This document shows positions 54,655-63,564 of a DNA stretch of 64,000 bases, piece after piece. Origin of the DNA: Trichobilharzia szidati. Its lineage: Eukaryota > Platyhelminthes > Trematoda > Strigeidida > Schistosomatidae. The DNA is taken from positions 32,114,052 to 32,178,051 of the forward strand of contig OX235274.1 in assembly GCA_944472155.2 (NCBI GenBank), in the 5' to 3' direction. How positions within the stretch are numbered: position 1 is the first letter of the stretch; every line of letters begins with the position of its first letter. Position numbers and translations under genes: made by a program. The notes under the pieces are model-generated. The model saw only the letters and a program-made list of their open reading frames with translations. It was not told where the DNA came from and searched no databases.

Positions 54655-54770
54655 TCGAAGGGAAGATCATTGCTCATTGAGGGATGCAGTTCAATTCAGC
54701 TGACGACTCCTCTATGGGACGAAATGCACATAACCTGGATTCCAATGTTAACCACCATCAAATGTGAATT
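54655..54770 (+). mobile_element. SM-alpha 3' fragment with intact core box
   Basis: TTCAG, CTGACGA (54700-54706), CTCCTCTATGGGAC, GAAA (54721-54724), TGCACATAAC, CTGGATTCC. It is the only SM-alpha copy here with all seven bases of the first core box, and stem I TTCAG/CTGGA is pairable. The 10.1-11.1 pair is C-C and two extra A disrupt the cleavage triplet, so it is probably not active. Confidence 0.7.
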
Positions 54771-54954
54771 AACAACTGGCATGAAATTCCTATAGGAAGA
54801 CATAGACATTGGATTGTCAGAGCTGAATAAAACAAAGACTATTTTGCAGTTTCAACAGAATATCTACTAAATTTAATTACTTTTAAAGTTATTCAGGAAA
54901 TAGGAGATAAAGTCATTCAGTAATTTTGGGTAATTAAAAACCTGGAAGAGTGTA
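54771..54954. other. Unassigned spacer
   Basis: Nothing recognised. Confidence 0.3.
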
Positions 54955-55430
54955 TTTTCAAGTGCTGGTTTGTAGGGATCTGATTGATTGGTTATAGGGT
55001 TTCATCATCAGCTGACATCAGTTAGAGAACCATTGGAAAACCAGCTGGGAGTACTGGAAAGCTGTTTCGTCCTAGTTTCGGACTCTTAACCCACAGCCAG
55101 GGTTCGAACCCAGGACCTTCTGGTTACAAGGCGAGCGAGCTCATAGACCACTTAGCCAATAGGACTAAATCCAATGGCCCATGAATTCCAGCTTCTGTCA
55201 ATTCACGACATAGAGCGACCGCTAGCCAATGTCTCCGACGAGTATTTATCCTCACACCCGACCTGCTGCATTCTACTTGTCACGACGTCCCATTAGAACT
55301 CCATGTAACTACCTACCTGAATAGGGCCAGTCGCTAGAGAGCATCAGGTGAATTTCCAAGTATTGGTTTGTAGGAATTTGACTGATTGGTTTGAGGATTT
55401 CAGCTCATGATGGAATCCTGTAACCATAGA
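54955..55430 (-). mobile_element. SINE-C, full unit plus start of the next
   Basis: Complete minus-strand unit with B box GGGTTCGAACCC and a 5' region CCTGCTGCATTCTACTTGTC. The hammerhead lacks the core box through a deletion (GGACTCTTAACCCACAGCC on plus). At 55350-55430 the tail of a neighbouring unit follows, partly inverted. Confidence 0.82.
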
Positions 55431-55689
55431 GTGTGTTTGTCCAAAACAAGATAAGCAGAACTGAAGAACAACAAACTCATCAGTCGACTGACTTTGATGG
55501 TTAGTAGTGAATGAAGGGACCAGTTTATCTTCATCAAAGCTGATCATAATCTTGAGTTATCCTGTGATTATGATTATTATTATGATTACTTCTGACCTGA
55601 AGTAGATTGGTTATCGGAGGTGGATGGCAGTTCCTGAATGTGGGGTTCCCTGTTTACCCCTTACGAGATTAAAAACAAGTTGCTTAGTT
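55431..55689. other. No gene seen
   Basis: No element recognised. Confidence 0.35.
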
Positions 55690-55965
55690 AGTGAAACACA
55701 GGGAATAAAGGCATTGTGGATTATTTAAATTAATCCCAGCTTGCTTAAGAAAATCAAAACAAGATTTTTCTGAACGTTTCTCAGTGTAGGCCACAGCTTC
55801 TTCAGCATGTGTACACAGCCTCAATATATTACTTAAGGGCAGAACACAAATGAATGTGAGAAATTTTGTTAAGTGATTAGCCAATGAGACAAGGGGTTGA
55901 AGATTACTTGATGCTGATTGGTTGTTGATGACATGCATAACTCGCCGACACAATAGACTCATACT
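55690..55965 (-). mobile_element. PLE-D terminal repeat with hammerhead
   Basis: Minus strand: CTGAAGA (55799-55805), A, GCTGTG...CACTGA, GAAA (55777-55780), cleavage triplet GTT ahead of CAGAAAA. Stem I and the distal half of stem II are partly mispaired. It continues as TCTTGTTTTGATTTTCTTAA, as in the plus copy at 20.38 kb. Confidence 0.65.
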
Positions 55966-56814
55966 AGTTCTTTCTTATTGAAACAAGTATTAGCTGACAC
56001 TGACGAAATGTAACTGGGATCTGAGTGGGATTTCAACCTTCTCTAAATTTCCTATTCACGTAGTTTCTAAAACGTATTGAAGCTATCACCATAGTCATCT
56101 AAATCAGGTGAGAAAATCTATCTATTTTCACCCACACCCCACTAATTCTTTAAGTTAGAGTAAGGGTTTGAATAAGTCAGTTAAGAAAAGAAGGTTTGAA
56201 GTACTCATTGAATCAACTAATGGAAGAATCTTTCTTTTAAACGTCAATAAATGAGAAGTCCGTATGACAAAAGTCTACCGAATATCCAGTATCATATAAA
56301 ACTAAACAGTTGAAGTCTCAACGCTGGATTTATTTGAAGTTATTCCACATTACCCGTTGACTGGTCTACGTTAACATACCAGCTTCTAGCACGGAAGATA
56401 TGATGATATCTTATGATTTATGTAATGTTACTAACAACTGAATCCACGACGTGAGTCTCATCCTGTTTCATACTTGTTAGCTGGATATGACTACTTCCAG
56501 AACGAGTGATTTTGTTTCCACTAAGACTCAAGCCCATTGCCAATCTTCTCAAATTTCAGAGCGTCATCTACCAGGTCTCCAAGTCACGAAAGCCATCCCT
56601 GACACAATGGGTATCAGCAATTGCCGACTTGAATTTTCCCTGGATTGATTTTTACTGTACAAGACTTGAATTATGCATTAGACTTCAGATTTATCATAAT
56701 ACTTCCTTGTGTCAGAAATGCATGTTAAATGTGAACAACTTTACTGTAACAATGGCTATCAGTTGTTAGACAGAAATGTCTCTCGTGGCTTGGTATATCG
56801 TGGTTTATAGTTCG
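55966..56814. other. No supported gene
   Basis: An 87-codon plus frame (56506-56769) overlaps a stretch resembling SM-alpha and has no motif. Nothing else recognised. Confidence 0.4.
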
Positions 56815-57060
56815 GAATGATGGTTTGTCTCTTTTGATATGTCGGTTGCTAGTACAGATGCTTCGACGATGTCTACGGATTAAGGTGAAGTAATTTTTTT
56901 TGGTTGCTGGTGCCTAGCAGTGGAATTCAGGGCATGTGCATTTGATCCAATTTGGAATTCATCGGCTGAATACAACTATATTCCCCAATAAGTGATGGTG
57001 TTTCCACTTACACATGAAGCCTGCACCTATAGCTTCAAATTCCAAACCACTATGCCCTAC
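56815..57060 (-). mobile_element. SM-alpha unit, diverged
   Basis: 5' segment GACATCGTCGAAGCATCTGT (minus), hammerhead core CCGATGA, ATTCCAAATTGGATC, then a decayed tRNA-like head to 57060. It faces the plus unit at 57340. Confidence 0.72.
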
Positions 57061-57114
57061 GCTTACAGGAGCTATGAGAGACATTCCAGTCCAACATAAT
57101 TTTTTTTTTTGATT

Positions 57115-57292
57115 ACAGTTTGATTCCACACTGTAGTTTTGGTACAAGTATGGAATTTTCAGCATAGATATCGTTAGTCCAAATTTTGCAGGCCGACCAT
57201 AGATATCGGGTGTGCGTCGGCAGGGGATCGAACCCAGGACCATGTACATGGTCGGCGAGAGTTCTAACCACTGTGCCACCGACGCACATAAT
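57115..57292 (-). mobile_element. SINE-B2, minus copy
   Basis: Minus: A box GGTGGCACAGTGGTTAGAAC, B box GGGTTCGATCCCC, then CGGCCTGCAAAATTTGGAC and the CR1-like tail TATGCTGAAAATTCCATAC, with GTACCAAAACTACAGTGTGG and an A-rich end (TTTTTTTTTT on plus at 57101-57110). Inserted between two facing SM-alpha units. Confidence 0.87.
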
Positions 57293-57339
57293 CATTCAAT
57301 GAGAAGTGCAAGTGAACCTGGTAGACAAATAACAACTAA

Positions 57340-57530
57340 TACCTGTTGCATAAGAGTTGGCTTTTGTGGCCCAGTTTACTTAGTGAATAATGCTTTAGCG
57401 TTTGAAACGGTGTGTACAGGGGTTCGAGTTCTCTACGTAGGAACAATACCATACACTGGAGATGTAGGTATATTCAGGCGACGAGTGTCGAATGGGACGA
57501 AATGCACATACCCTTGAGTTTCAGAGTTAA
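57340..57530 (+). mobile_element. SM-alpha unit, plus
   Basis: Head CTTTTGTGGCCCAGTTTAC, B box GGGGTTCGAGTTC, hammerhead core GCGACGA with GTGTCGAATGGGAC and GAAATGCACAT. C3 and U4 both replaced. Confidence 0.78.
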
Positions 57531-57999
57531 TCACCCTTTTAGAAATAATACTGGCTATCGTTTTTCAGTTAATATGAAGATTTAGGGTTGTTTTTTCTCC
57601 CGACTGCATTTATGACTAAAACAATTAGCTAGCTAGCGAGATTTTTCCAGATAGAGAAAAATACTTTGAGGAATATAAGTCCATTGAATTCTTTTTATCT
57701 TTCAAAAAATAACTGCACACATTTTGCTACTATTTTCATTTTCTCAGATGACATTCGATCTAACATTATTTTATCATTTAAACGAATAATATGTGATTTT
57801 TTTATCTGTCCAAATTTCGAAAACAAGTTGACTTTCATTTTGCATTAAATGTTCCAATAATTATTCAAATAGTGCGTTTATACTTTATCAAAAATTTGAT
57901 TGTTACCGTAAAACGGTAGGAGGAAAAGTCGATATTTGTTTTCGCCTGTAGCTCAATTCATTCAGTCGTACTATTACTTGTTGAAATTTTTATTTTAAG
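57531..57999. other. No gene seen
   Basis: AT-rich; no element recognised. Confidence 0.4.
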
Positions 58000-58100
58000 T
58001 GTCCTGACGATCGACTTTATTGGACTGATCTCTTTCGACATGTCGGCTAACCGCTACGAACACGCTTCAATGATCCCTCAAGATTAACATGATTTGAAGC
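58000..58100 (-). mobile_element. SM-alpha 5' fragment
   Basis: GATCGACTTTATTGGACTG and GACATGTCGGCTAACC on the plus strand are the reverse complement of the SM-alpha 5' segment. Confidence 0.6.
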
Positions 58101-58149
58101 AATTAGTCCCCTTCATGAATTTTGACAAAACTGTATGAAGGAGTATGAA

Positions 58150-58535
58150 GGAGTAACTTACGAACAGCTGCCTTCACTGGCTCCAAATTGAAGATCAGAT
58201 AGCCAACCGGAAATTTGTAAACAGTGAGGAACTGTAGGAATGAACCCATCAACAACCTATTGGCTGACAAATATGCTGAAGGAAGTGGAAGTGGATTGGA
58301 CATACACTTAGGAGACTGTTGGTTGAAATCACGTTCAAGGCAGACCCTCCAGTGGAGCCCGAATTAGAGATGGCAAGTTGAAAGTGTGCTGGAGGAGATG
58401 GCAGCCTACGGACAATCGTGGAGCCAGGTGAAGAGGACTGTAAAGAAGAGGTTGAAATGGAGATGTGCTTCTGGAGCCCTGTGTTCCAGTCGGGACTAAA
58501 GGGGATAATATTACTACTAATAATAATAACATATC
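58150..58535 (+). mobile_element. RTE LINE 3' end, diverged subfamily
   Basis: Encodes decayed counterparts of KIRWPARK, KWKWIGHTLRRLLVEIT and WRRW...CGQSWSQVKRT; the 3' end is CCTGTGTTCCAGTCGGGACT with an AATAATAATAA tail. Confidence 0.75.
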
Positions 58536-58899
58536 TTAAACTCATGGTGTATTTTGGACTTTCTGGTCATACATGCACTTGTCATACGTGCTTATATAAA
58601 AGATAACACAGCATAAGGGATAGAAATTTTCATCAATATAAGTTAAAATACTTATGGGTCATGATCACTGATAAAAGGTAGGAGAATGATATTTAATAAA
58701 AAGAGAGGGGGAGGAGGGTTAACAATTTTATTGAGTAAAAAAACCTTGGTTGAAAAATGGATTGCCAAAGCAGGTTCAAATGTATTAACAAATAATTTCT
58801 GAACACATAAAACAGGATTGAGCCTTTACATTGCTAAGGCTTCAAAGAATTTAAGTACACTATCCATTTGTAATAATCAAAAGAAACGAGTTAGATTAA
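58536..58899. other. No gene seen
   Basis: ATGGATTGCCAAAGCAGGTT..AACAAATAATTTCTGA near 58760 recurs loosely at 62815-62870; a low-copy repeat, unassigned. Confidence 0.35.
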
Positions 58900-58932
58900 A
58901 CTCACAACTTAACAAACAACGTCTTCAACGAC

Positions 58933-59649
58933 ATGAAATTCACAAGAGAAGAGGAATCCGGGAACAAAATCCCATTTTTGGACGTCTTAGTCGAGCGAAC
59001 AACCACGGGGGAATTAGAAACCCAAGTTTATAGAAAATCAACTCACCCAGACCAAATACTGAATTACAATAGCAACAATCCAATAACACACAAAAGGAAT
59101 TGCATACAAACATTATTCAAGAGAGCCAGGACTCATTGCAGCACTCCAACCTTAAGGAAAATTGAAGAAAGATATCTCATGGACGTCTTCCAAAAGAATG
59201 CATATCCACGGAATTTCATCAAAAAACATATACCCCCAAGCCAACCTATCAAACCAAAAGCCCCAACCAAGGAAAACACAAAGAAAGTCGTCCTGCCATA
59301 TATAAAAGATATATCAGAAATCACTGCAAGACTCGTCAAACCTTTAGGAATTGACGTCACACTCAAACCAACAAAATCATTTCACTCAGTTCTATGTCAA
59401 CCAAAAGACTCAACAGCGAAAGAAGATAAAACCAACATCATCTACAAAATAAATTGTAACAACCGCGAAAAACACTACATTGACCAAAGTGGACATCCCC
59501 TTCGTCTTCGTATCCATGAGCATAAGCTGGCCGTCAAAAGACATGACATCCACTCCATCACTCATATCACTACATACAGACAACCAAGGACATCAATTCG
59601 ACTGGGACAACGTTCAAATATTAGACAGAGGAAACAACAAGAATGCTAG
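58933..59649 (+). pseudogene. Penelope-like ORF (PLE-C), RT thumb and GIY-YIG start
   Basis: 238 codons. FTREEESGNKIPFLDVL (about residues 3-19) and QVYRKSTHPDQ (about 31-41) are the post-palm RT block. Then follow ARTHCSTPTLRKIEERYL, NAYPRNFIKKH, VVLPYIKDISEI and NIIYKINCNNREKHYIDQSG with LRLRIHEHKLAVKRH. In the GIY-YIG motif, GIY is IYK and YIG is YID (Gly to Asp), and the second Cys is Arg, both likely inactivating. After about residue 210 the frame is wrong and the true continuation is in the overlapping frame. Confidence 0.92.
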
Positions 59650-60034
59650 AGAATTTTTAGAAGCTTGGCATTCCAGTGAATCATCAATCAATAGACACAT
59701 CGAGATAGACAAAATTTATCAACCGATAAGAAAGAAACCTCACACACAAGGGGTCAAAGTTCAAGTCAAAGAAACAATGAGTGACAATACAAGTAACCTA
59801 GAAGGTGTGAAAACAGACAAAAACAACCGATCACGTTCAAGGTGGTCACCAGGAGAGATGATTAAGAAATTCGCTCACTTCAGCAGATTGAAGTATGCGC
59901 TGAAGATATCACCTAGTAAGGTGATGAAAGCTTCGCAAATTAACTATCCAGCTCAGAGAACACAACCACACCAAAATCATCCACCTGAGCTACAAATCTT
60001 CTTTATTATAACTATCCAAATCTGCTTCATGTAG
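59480..60034 (+). pseudogene. Penelope-like ORF (PLE-C), C-terminal part after frameshift
   Basis: From about position 59565 this frame is the genuine continuation: GHQFDWDNVQILDRG, NAREFLEAWHSSESSINRHI and EIDKIYQPIR, the conserved Glu-containing tail of PLE endonucleases. The last 60 codons (KYALKISPSKVMKASQ) overlap a hammerhead sequence. Confidence 0.9.
59894..59940 (+). ncRNA. Hammerhead ribozyme at the 3' end of PLE-C
   Basis: Stem I TGCG (59896-59899) with CGCA (59934-59937); core CTGAAGA 59900-59906; single U; stem II ATCACC/GGTGAT (6 bp, 59908-59913 and 59920-59925); GAAA 59926-59929; GCTT with predicted cut after 59933. All invariant core bases are present. Stem III is minimal, and the first stem II pair is A-U instead of G-C. 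It lies within the ORF reading KISPSKVMK, so coding and ribozyme constraints overlap. Confidence 0.72.
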
Positions 60035-60059
60035 GGGTTTAAAAGCGTTATTGTTAAAT

Positions 60060-60420
60060 ACTATTTTTCAAGAGTTGATTTGTAGGAATACCATTAATCG
60101 ATCAAGAACTGACTCCAGTCAGAAAACTATTGGAAACCAGGAAGTACTGGACAGCTGTTTCTTCCTTGTTTGTAACTCTTCAAAAGCACACACCCATAAT
60201 CGCCACAGGGTTCGAACCCACGATCTTCAGCTTATCAGGCGATGATGGTTGAACATTCAGCCTTTAGGATGCGAAATCCGATGGGCATTGAGTTCTAACT
60301 TCTGTAAATTCATGACACAGAGCGATCGCCAGCCTATGTCATCTGTGAGTATTTATCATTCCTACTCAGACTTGTGGACCCCGTCGGTAACCACTTCTCA
60401 GGTTATTACTTTGGTCCTGC
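60060..60420 (-). mobile_element. SINE-C, minus copy
   Basis: Tail TTTCAAGAGTTGATTTGTAG on plus, hammerhead on minus TTGAAGAGTTACAAACAAGG with AAGAAACAGCTGTC, B box GGGTTCGAACCC. The core C3 is U. Confidence 0.78.
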
Positions 60421-60544
60421 CTTAGTAAGCCAGTTTTAAAATCTAGACTTATTTTACCTAATAATATTTTCACCCTGTTTTCCTCTTCATTTTCCTTACC
60501 TCTTATGTGTGATCGTGACCAGTAAATATTTTGACCTATTTTAA

Positions 60545-60690
60545 AGTGTTGGTTTGCATGGGTGTGACTGATTCAACCGGTTAGCATCGGTTAGAGAAAC
60601 AGTGAGAACCAGGAAATACTTGACAGCTGTTTCGTCCTTATTTGGGACTCTTCATCGGTACTCACTCATGAGCCCACTAGCATGAATCTT
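60545..60690 (-). mobile_element. SINE-C fragment
   Basis: Minus: CGATGAAGAGTCCCAAATAA, GGACGAAACAGCTGTC; stem II perfect, core C3/U4 replaced, B box missing. Confidence 0.75.
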
Positions 60691-60849
60691 GGCCTATCTT
60701 GACAATAATCTTGATATTTTGTATTGATATGCATGATAAGTACATGTGTGACCAGAACGTCCGAAATGTATTGCTCAAATACGGTACACGTTTCAGATAA
60801 GTTACTTTTCCTTATTTTATTATGTCATAGTTGACATGATCTTTTCCTG

Positions 60850-61150
60850 GTTGATGATGATGGTGATCAGTGCAGTAGAAGAGGCGCACTTTTCATCCCA
60901 TTTGGCAAATTTCAGCTTTCGTCCTCAGTGAGTAATGGTGTTCAAAGTAATAATTCCATAGAATAACAACTAATACCCGTTGTACCAGAAGTAGTGGCTT
61001 TCGTAACCCTTGTGTCCTAGTGGATGATGCCTTCGAGTTTGAAATGATGGGTGTGCAGGGTTCGAATCCACGACGGGAACACCACCAGTCATCGTGAATA
61101 CGAGTAATTTCTCATTCCACCACTAGGCACCAATGTGTATTATAGAATCT
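60850..61150. mobile_element. SM-alpha inverted pair, decayed
   Basis: Minus fragment 60850-60955 (hammerhead largely lost), plus unit 60965-61145 with B box GGGTTCGAATCC and only traces of the ribozyme. Confidence 0.7.
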
Positions 61151-61679
61151 TCAATTGACTTTTGCTTACTTTGTGTTGTGCCCCAGTATACATTAGCAGC
61201 ATTTAGAAATTCTTTTATTTTGATCATTTAACCTAATAACTGTCAAAATTACTACAGAAATAGGCAATAGGGTGAAAAGCACTAGAGAGAATTTTAAAAA
61301 AATAGAACAGGAAGCTAAGAAACCGCTGAACTACAGTAAGGCATTATCAGTTACTACAGGATGATATAATGATGGCTAAATTCACCTGAATTTCCAGCTT
61401 AATTCACTGACAAACAAGGTCATAGGAATAAGGTAATTTATTATCTGACATATGTAATGTATGTGTAATGTACTAGCTCAACACATACAACACGAATATT
61501 TCACAATTACACACGAGAGTGTACTTGTCATAAATAAAATATTCACATAAAAGTACAACCAATTATAAGAGTACAAAGGGTCAAAATTGTAGATAACAGA
61601 AATTTATAAAATTAAAAACACTAATTAGTGCACAAAAAGAAAGAAATATTCATTTCGAGAAGTCCTTGTTCAAGTTCTA
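61151..61679. other. No gene seen
   Basis: AT-rich; no element recognised. Confidence 0.4.
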
Positions 61680-61728
61680 CAATTATAATATAATAATCAC
61701 TTTATTCCAAACAATAATAAAAATAATA
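61680..61728 (-). mobile_element. CR1/PLE-A type 3' tail fragment
   Basis: TAATAATCACTTTATTCCAAACAATAA is nearly the same as the tail embedded in PLE-A at 45.84 kb: sense GGAATAAAGTGATTATTA. Confidence 0.55.
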
Positions 61729-61732
61729 TTTA

Positions 61733-62330
61733 ATTCAATTTTACATTTTCCCGTCGATTGATTGGACTGAGGTGCTCGGTCTCAGGTTGACATGTCGGCT
61801 TCTTGTGCAGATGTTTCGACGATGTCTGGGCATGTAATTCGAAGTTAATTGGTGGATGGTGACTAGCAGTGGAATCCAGGATGCGCATTCTGCAGTGAGT
61901 GATGGTGTTCCCACCGAGGCTCCAACCCACTGCCCACAGTTTCAAACGCCAAAGGGTTATCCAGTAGACCATTTAGGCCACGAGAGCCACCTCTTGTGCG
62001 ATGGGTCATATCAATGCAGGTACATCAGGCCGACGAGTCCCAAATAGGACGAAACGCGCATCCTGGATTCCACTGCTAGTCACCATCCACAAATTAAATT
62101 CTAATTAAATGCCCAGACATCGTCGAAGCATCTGGACAAGAAGCCAACATGTCAACTTGAGACCGAGCACTTCGGTCCAATCAATCGACGGGAAAATCTA
62201 AAATTCAATTCAATAATTAATATGCCCCATTGCACGAGATGTGGCTCTCGTGGCCCAAGTGGTCTAGGGGATAACTCTGTGGCGTTTGAAACTATGGGCA
62301 CTGGGTTCGAGCCTCGGTGGGAAATAATAA
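61733..62330. mobile_element. SM-alpha inverted dimer, two near-complete units
   Basis: Minus unit 61733-62005 (5' segment, deleted hammerhead, tRNA-like head with AGGCTCCAACCC B-box relic). The plus unit starts with hammerhead 62020-62085 (core CCGACGA, GTCCCAAATAGGAC, GAAAC, GCGCATC), then 5' segment 62103-62200, A box GTGGCCCAAGTGGTCTAGGG and B box GGGTTCGAGCCTC to about 62322. Only U4 of the core is replaced. The plus unit is permuted, with the ribozyme 3' half first, as expected for a unit cut from a multimer. Confidence 0.85.
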
Positions 62331-62429
62331 TAAAAACTCTGCGGAATGGAATTTTCAACTCTTTTTTTTTTATACATAGTGCAACAATTTAGCTCCTTTT
62401 ATAAATATGTACATGCCTAAAATTTAAAG
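62331..62429. other. Short unassigned stretch after SM-alpha
   Basis: AATAATAATAAAAACTCTGC and GGAATGGAATTTTCAAC resemble the reverse complement of the CR1 3' tail; probably a tiny CR1 end. Confidence 0.4.
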
Positions 62430-62600
62430 TAGTAATAATAATATTAATAATGAAACCACCAAAGACAGAATGCTAGTGGAAACATAATGAAGTATAAATA
62501 GATAGTATCATAGATAATACACGTAATAATAATAATAATAATAATCTTTGCTCATACTTTCCAGTTCAGTTACTGATTTAAAAAGTTTAAAAGACTGAGC
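62430..62600 (-). mobile_element. CR1-like LINE 3' UTR fragment
   Basis: Close match to 18150-18320, including the AATAATAATAATAATAATAA run at 62525-62545 and CAGTTCAGTTACTGATTTAA. Confidence 0.75.
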
Positions 62601-63419
62601 TCTGCTCAGTCTTGTCAATTTTCTGCCCGATCACTGCTTTCTGTATTACGTAGTTGTTATCAAAATTTTACAGTTTGTGAAAGTATTTATTTTGTTGTTG
62701 CTGTGATAATGTACTTTATGCAGGGGATTGTACAACCTGAGAATGATATCTCTGAACAAAGAATATTGTTTATTCATTAGCCAGTATTTTAATAATAATA
62801 ATAATAATAATTTAAAATTGGATTACAAAGGAAGGTCTAGTGTAATAACAAATGATTTCTTAATATACATAGAATAGTTTAAAGACATATTATAACTAGG
62901 AATTCAACAAACTTAAGCCAGTGTGTGATCCAAACATGTTTTCTACAAAAGTTAGGAAGTAGTATTGAAATTAACTTTACGATCGATCATCTATTGTGTG
63001 CTTTGTGACAGATAATGTTGGACATATATTTTAAGTATCAACAGTAGTGAGATGATTGATTTGTCATTGTTGTGGTCAATTTGGAATTTTCTCTATATAG
63101 CCTTAACCAACAGATATTGATGGCTGGCGTCTATGCATGTGTGTGTGAGTGTTTGTCGTCAGATGTACACGTAAACTGGTAAACGCCTTGTGATATTACA
63201 CACTTTCTATTTTTTTAAAACTCTTTTGTTTAGAGATCAAACTTTGAATCCATCTCACATCTGATCTGTATAGTTACGTATACAGCCTTCTTTGAGGCCG
63301 ACGGAATTATCAGAGGATCTGGTTTGGCATATTTAGGGTGTTTACTAAACTTCGTAATTTATTTATTATCTTTGCATTTTTCTCAGTCGTATCTTTTGTA
63401 CAAATGTTCAAGTAATGCC
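62601..63419. other. No gene seen
   Basis: (AAT)n at about 62792-62810. No element recognised apart from the loose repeat shared with 58.76 kb. Confidence 0.4.
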
Positions 63420-63562
63420 TTTGATTAATGAAGTGGACAACAGCTCTGGCAATTTAAGTATTGTCTTGTCCATGGGGATTTTCTATAGACAAGCTGTCTT
63501 ATACACCGATCATGTCTGCGGGTTATGCTTACATCTAAGATTGCTAAACGGGAGTTATTTTT
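63420..63562 (-). mobile_element. PLE RT fragment, minus
   Basis: The minus strand reads YIKNNSRLAILDVSITRRHD and QLVYRKSPWTRQYL, the FLDV...YRKPT block of a Penelope-like RT. It lies head-to-head against the next element. Confidence 0.8.
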
Positions 63563-63564
63563 GA

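Larger units (their letters stand above)
58900..60030 (+). mobile_element. PLE-C, RT thumb to 3' end
   Basis: Two overlapping frames (58933-59649 and 59480-60034) make up one PLE-C ORF interrupted by a single frameshift near 59560-59590. The 3' terminus includes a hammerhead that overlaps the end of the ORF. The RT palm is missing upstream. Confidence 0.9.
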
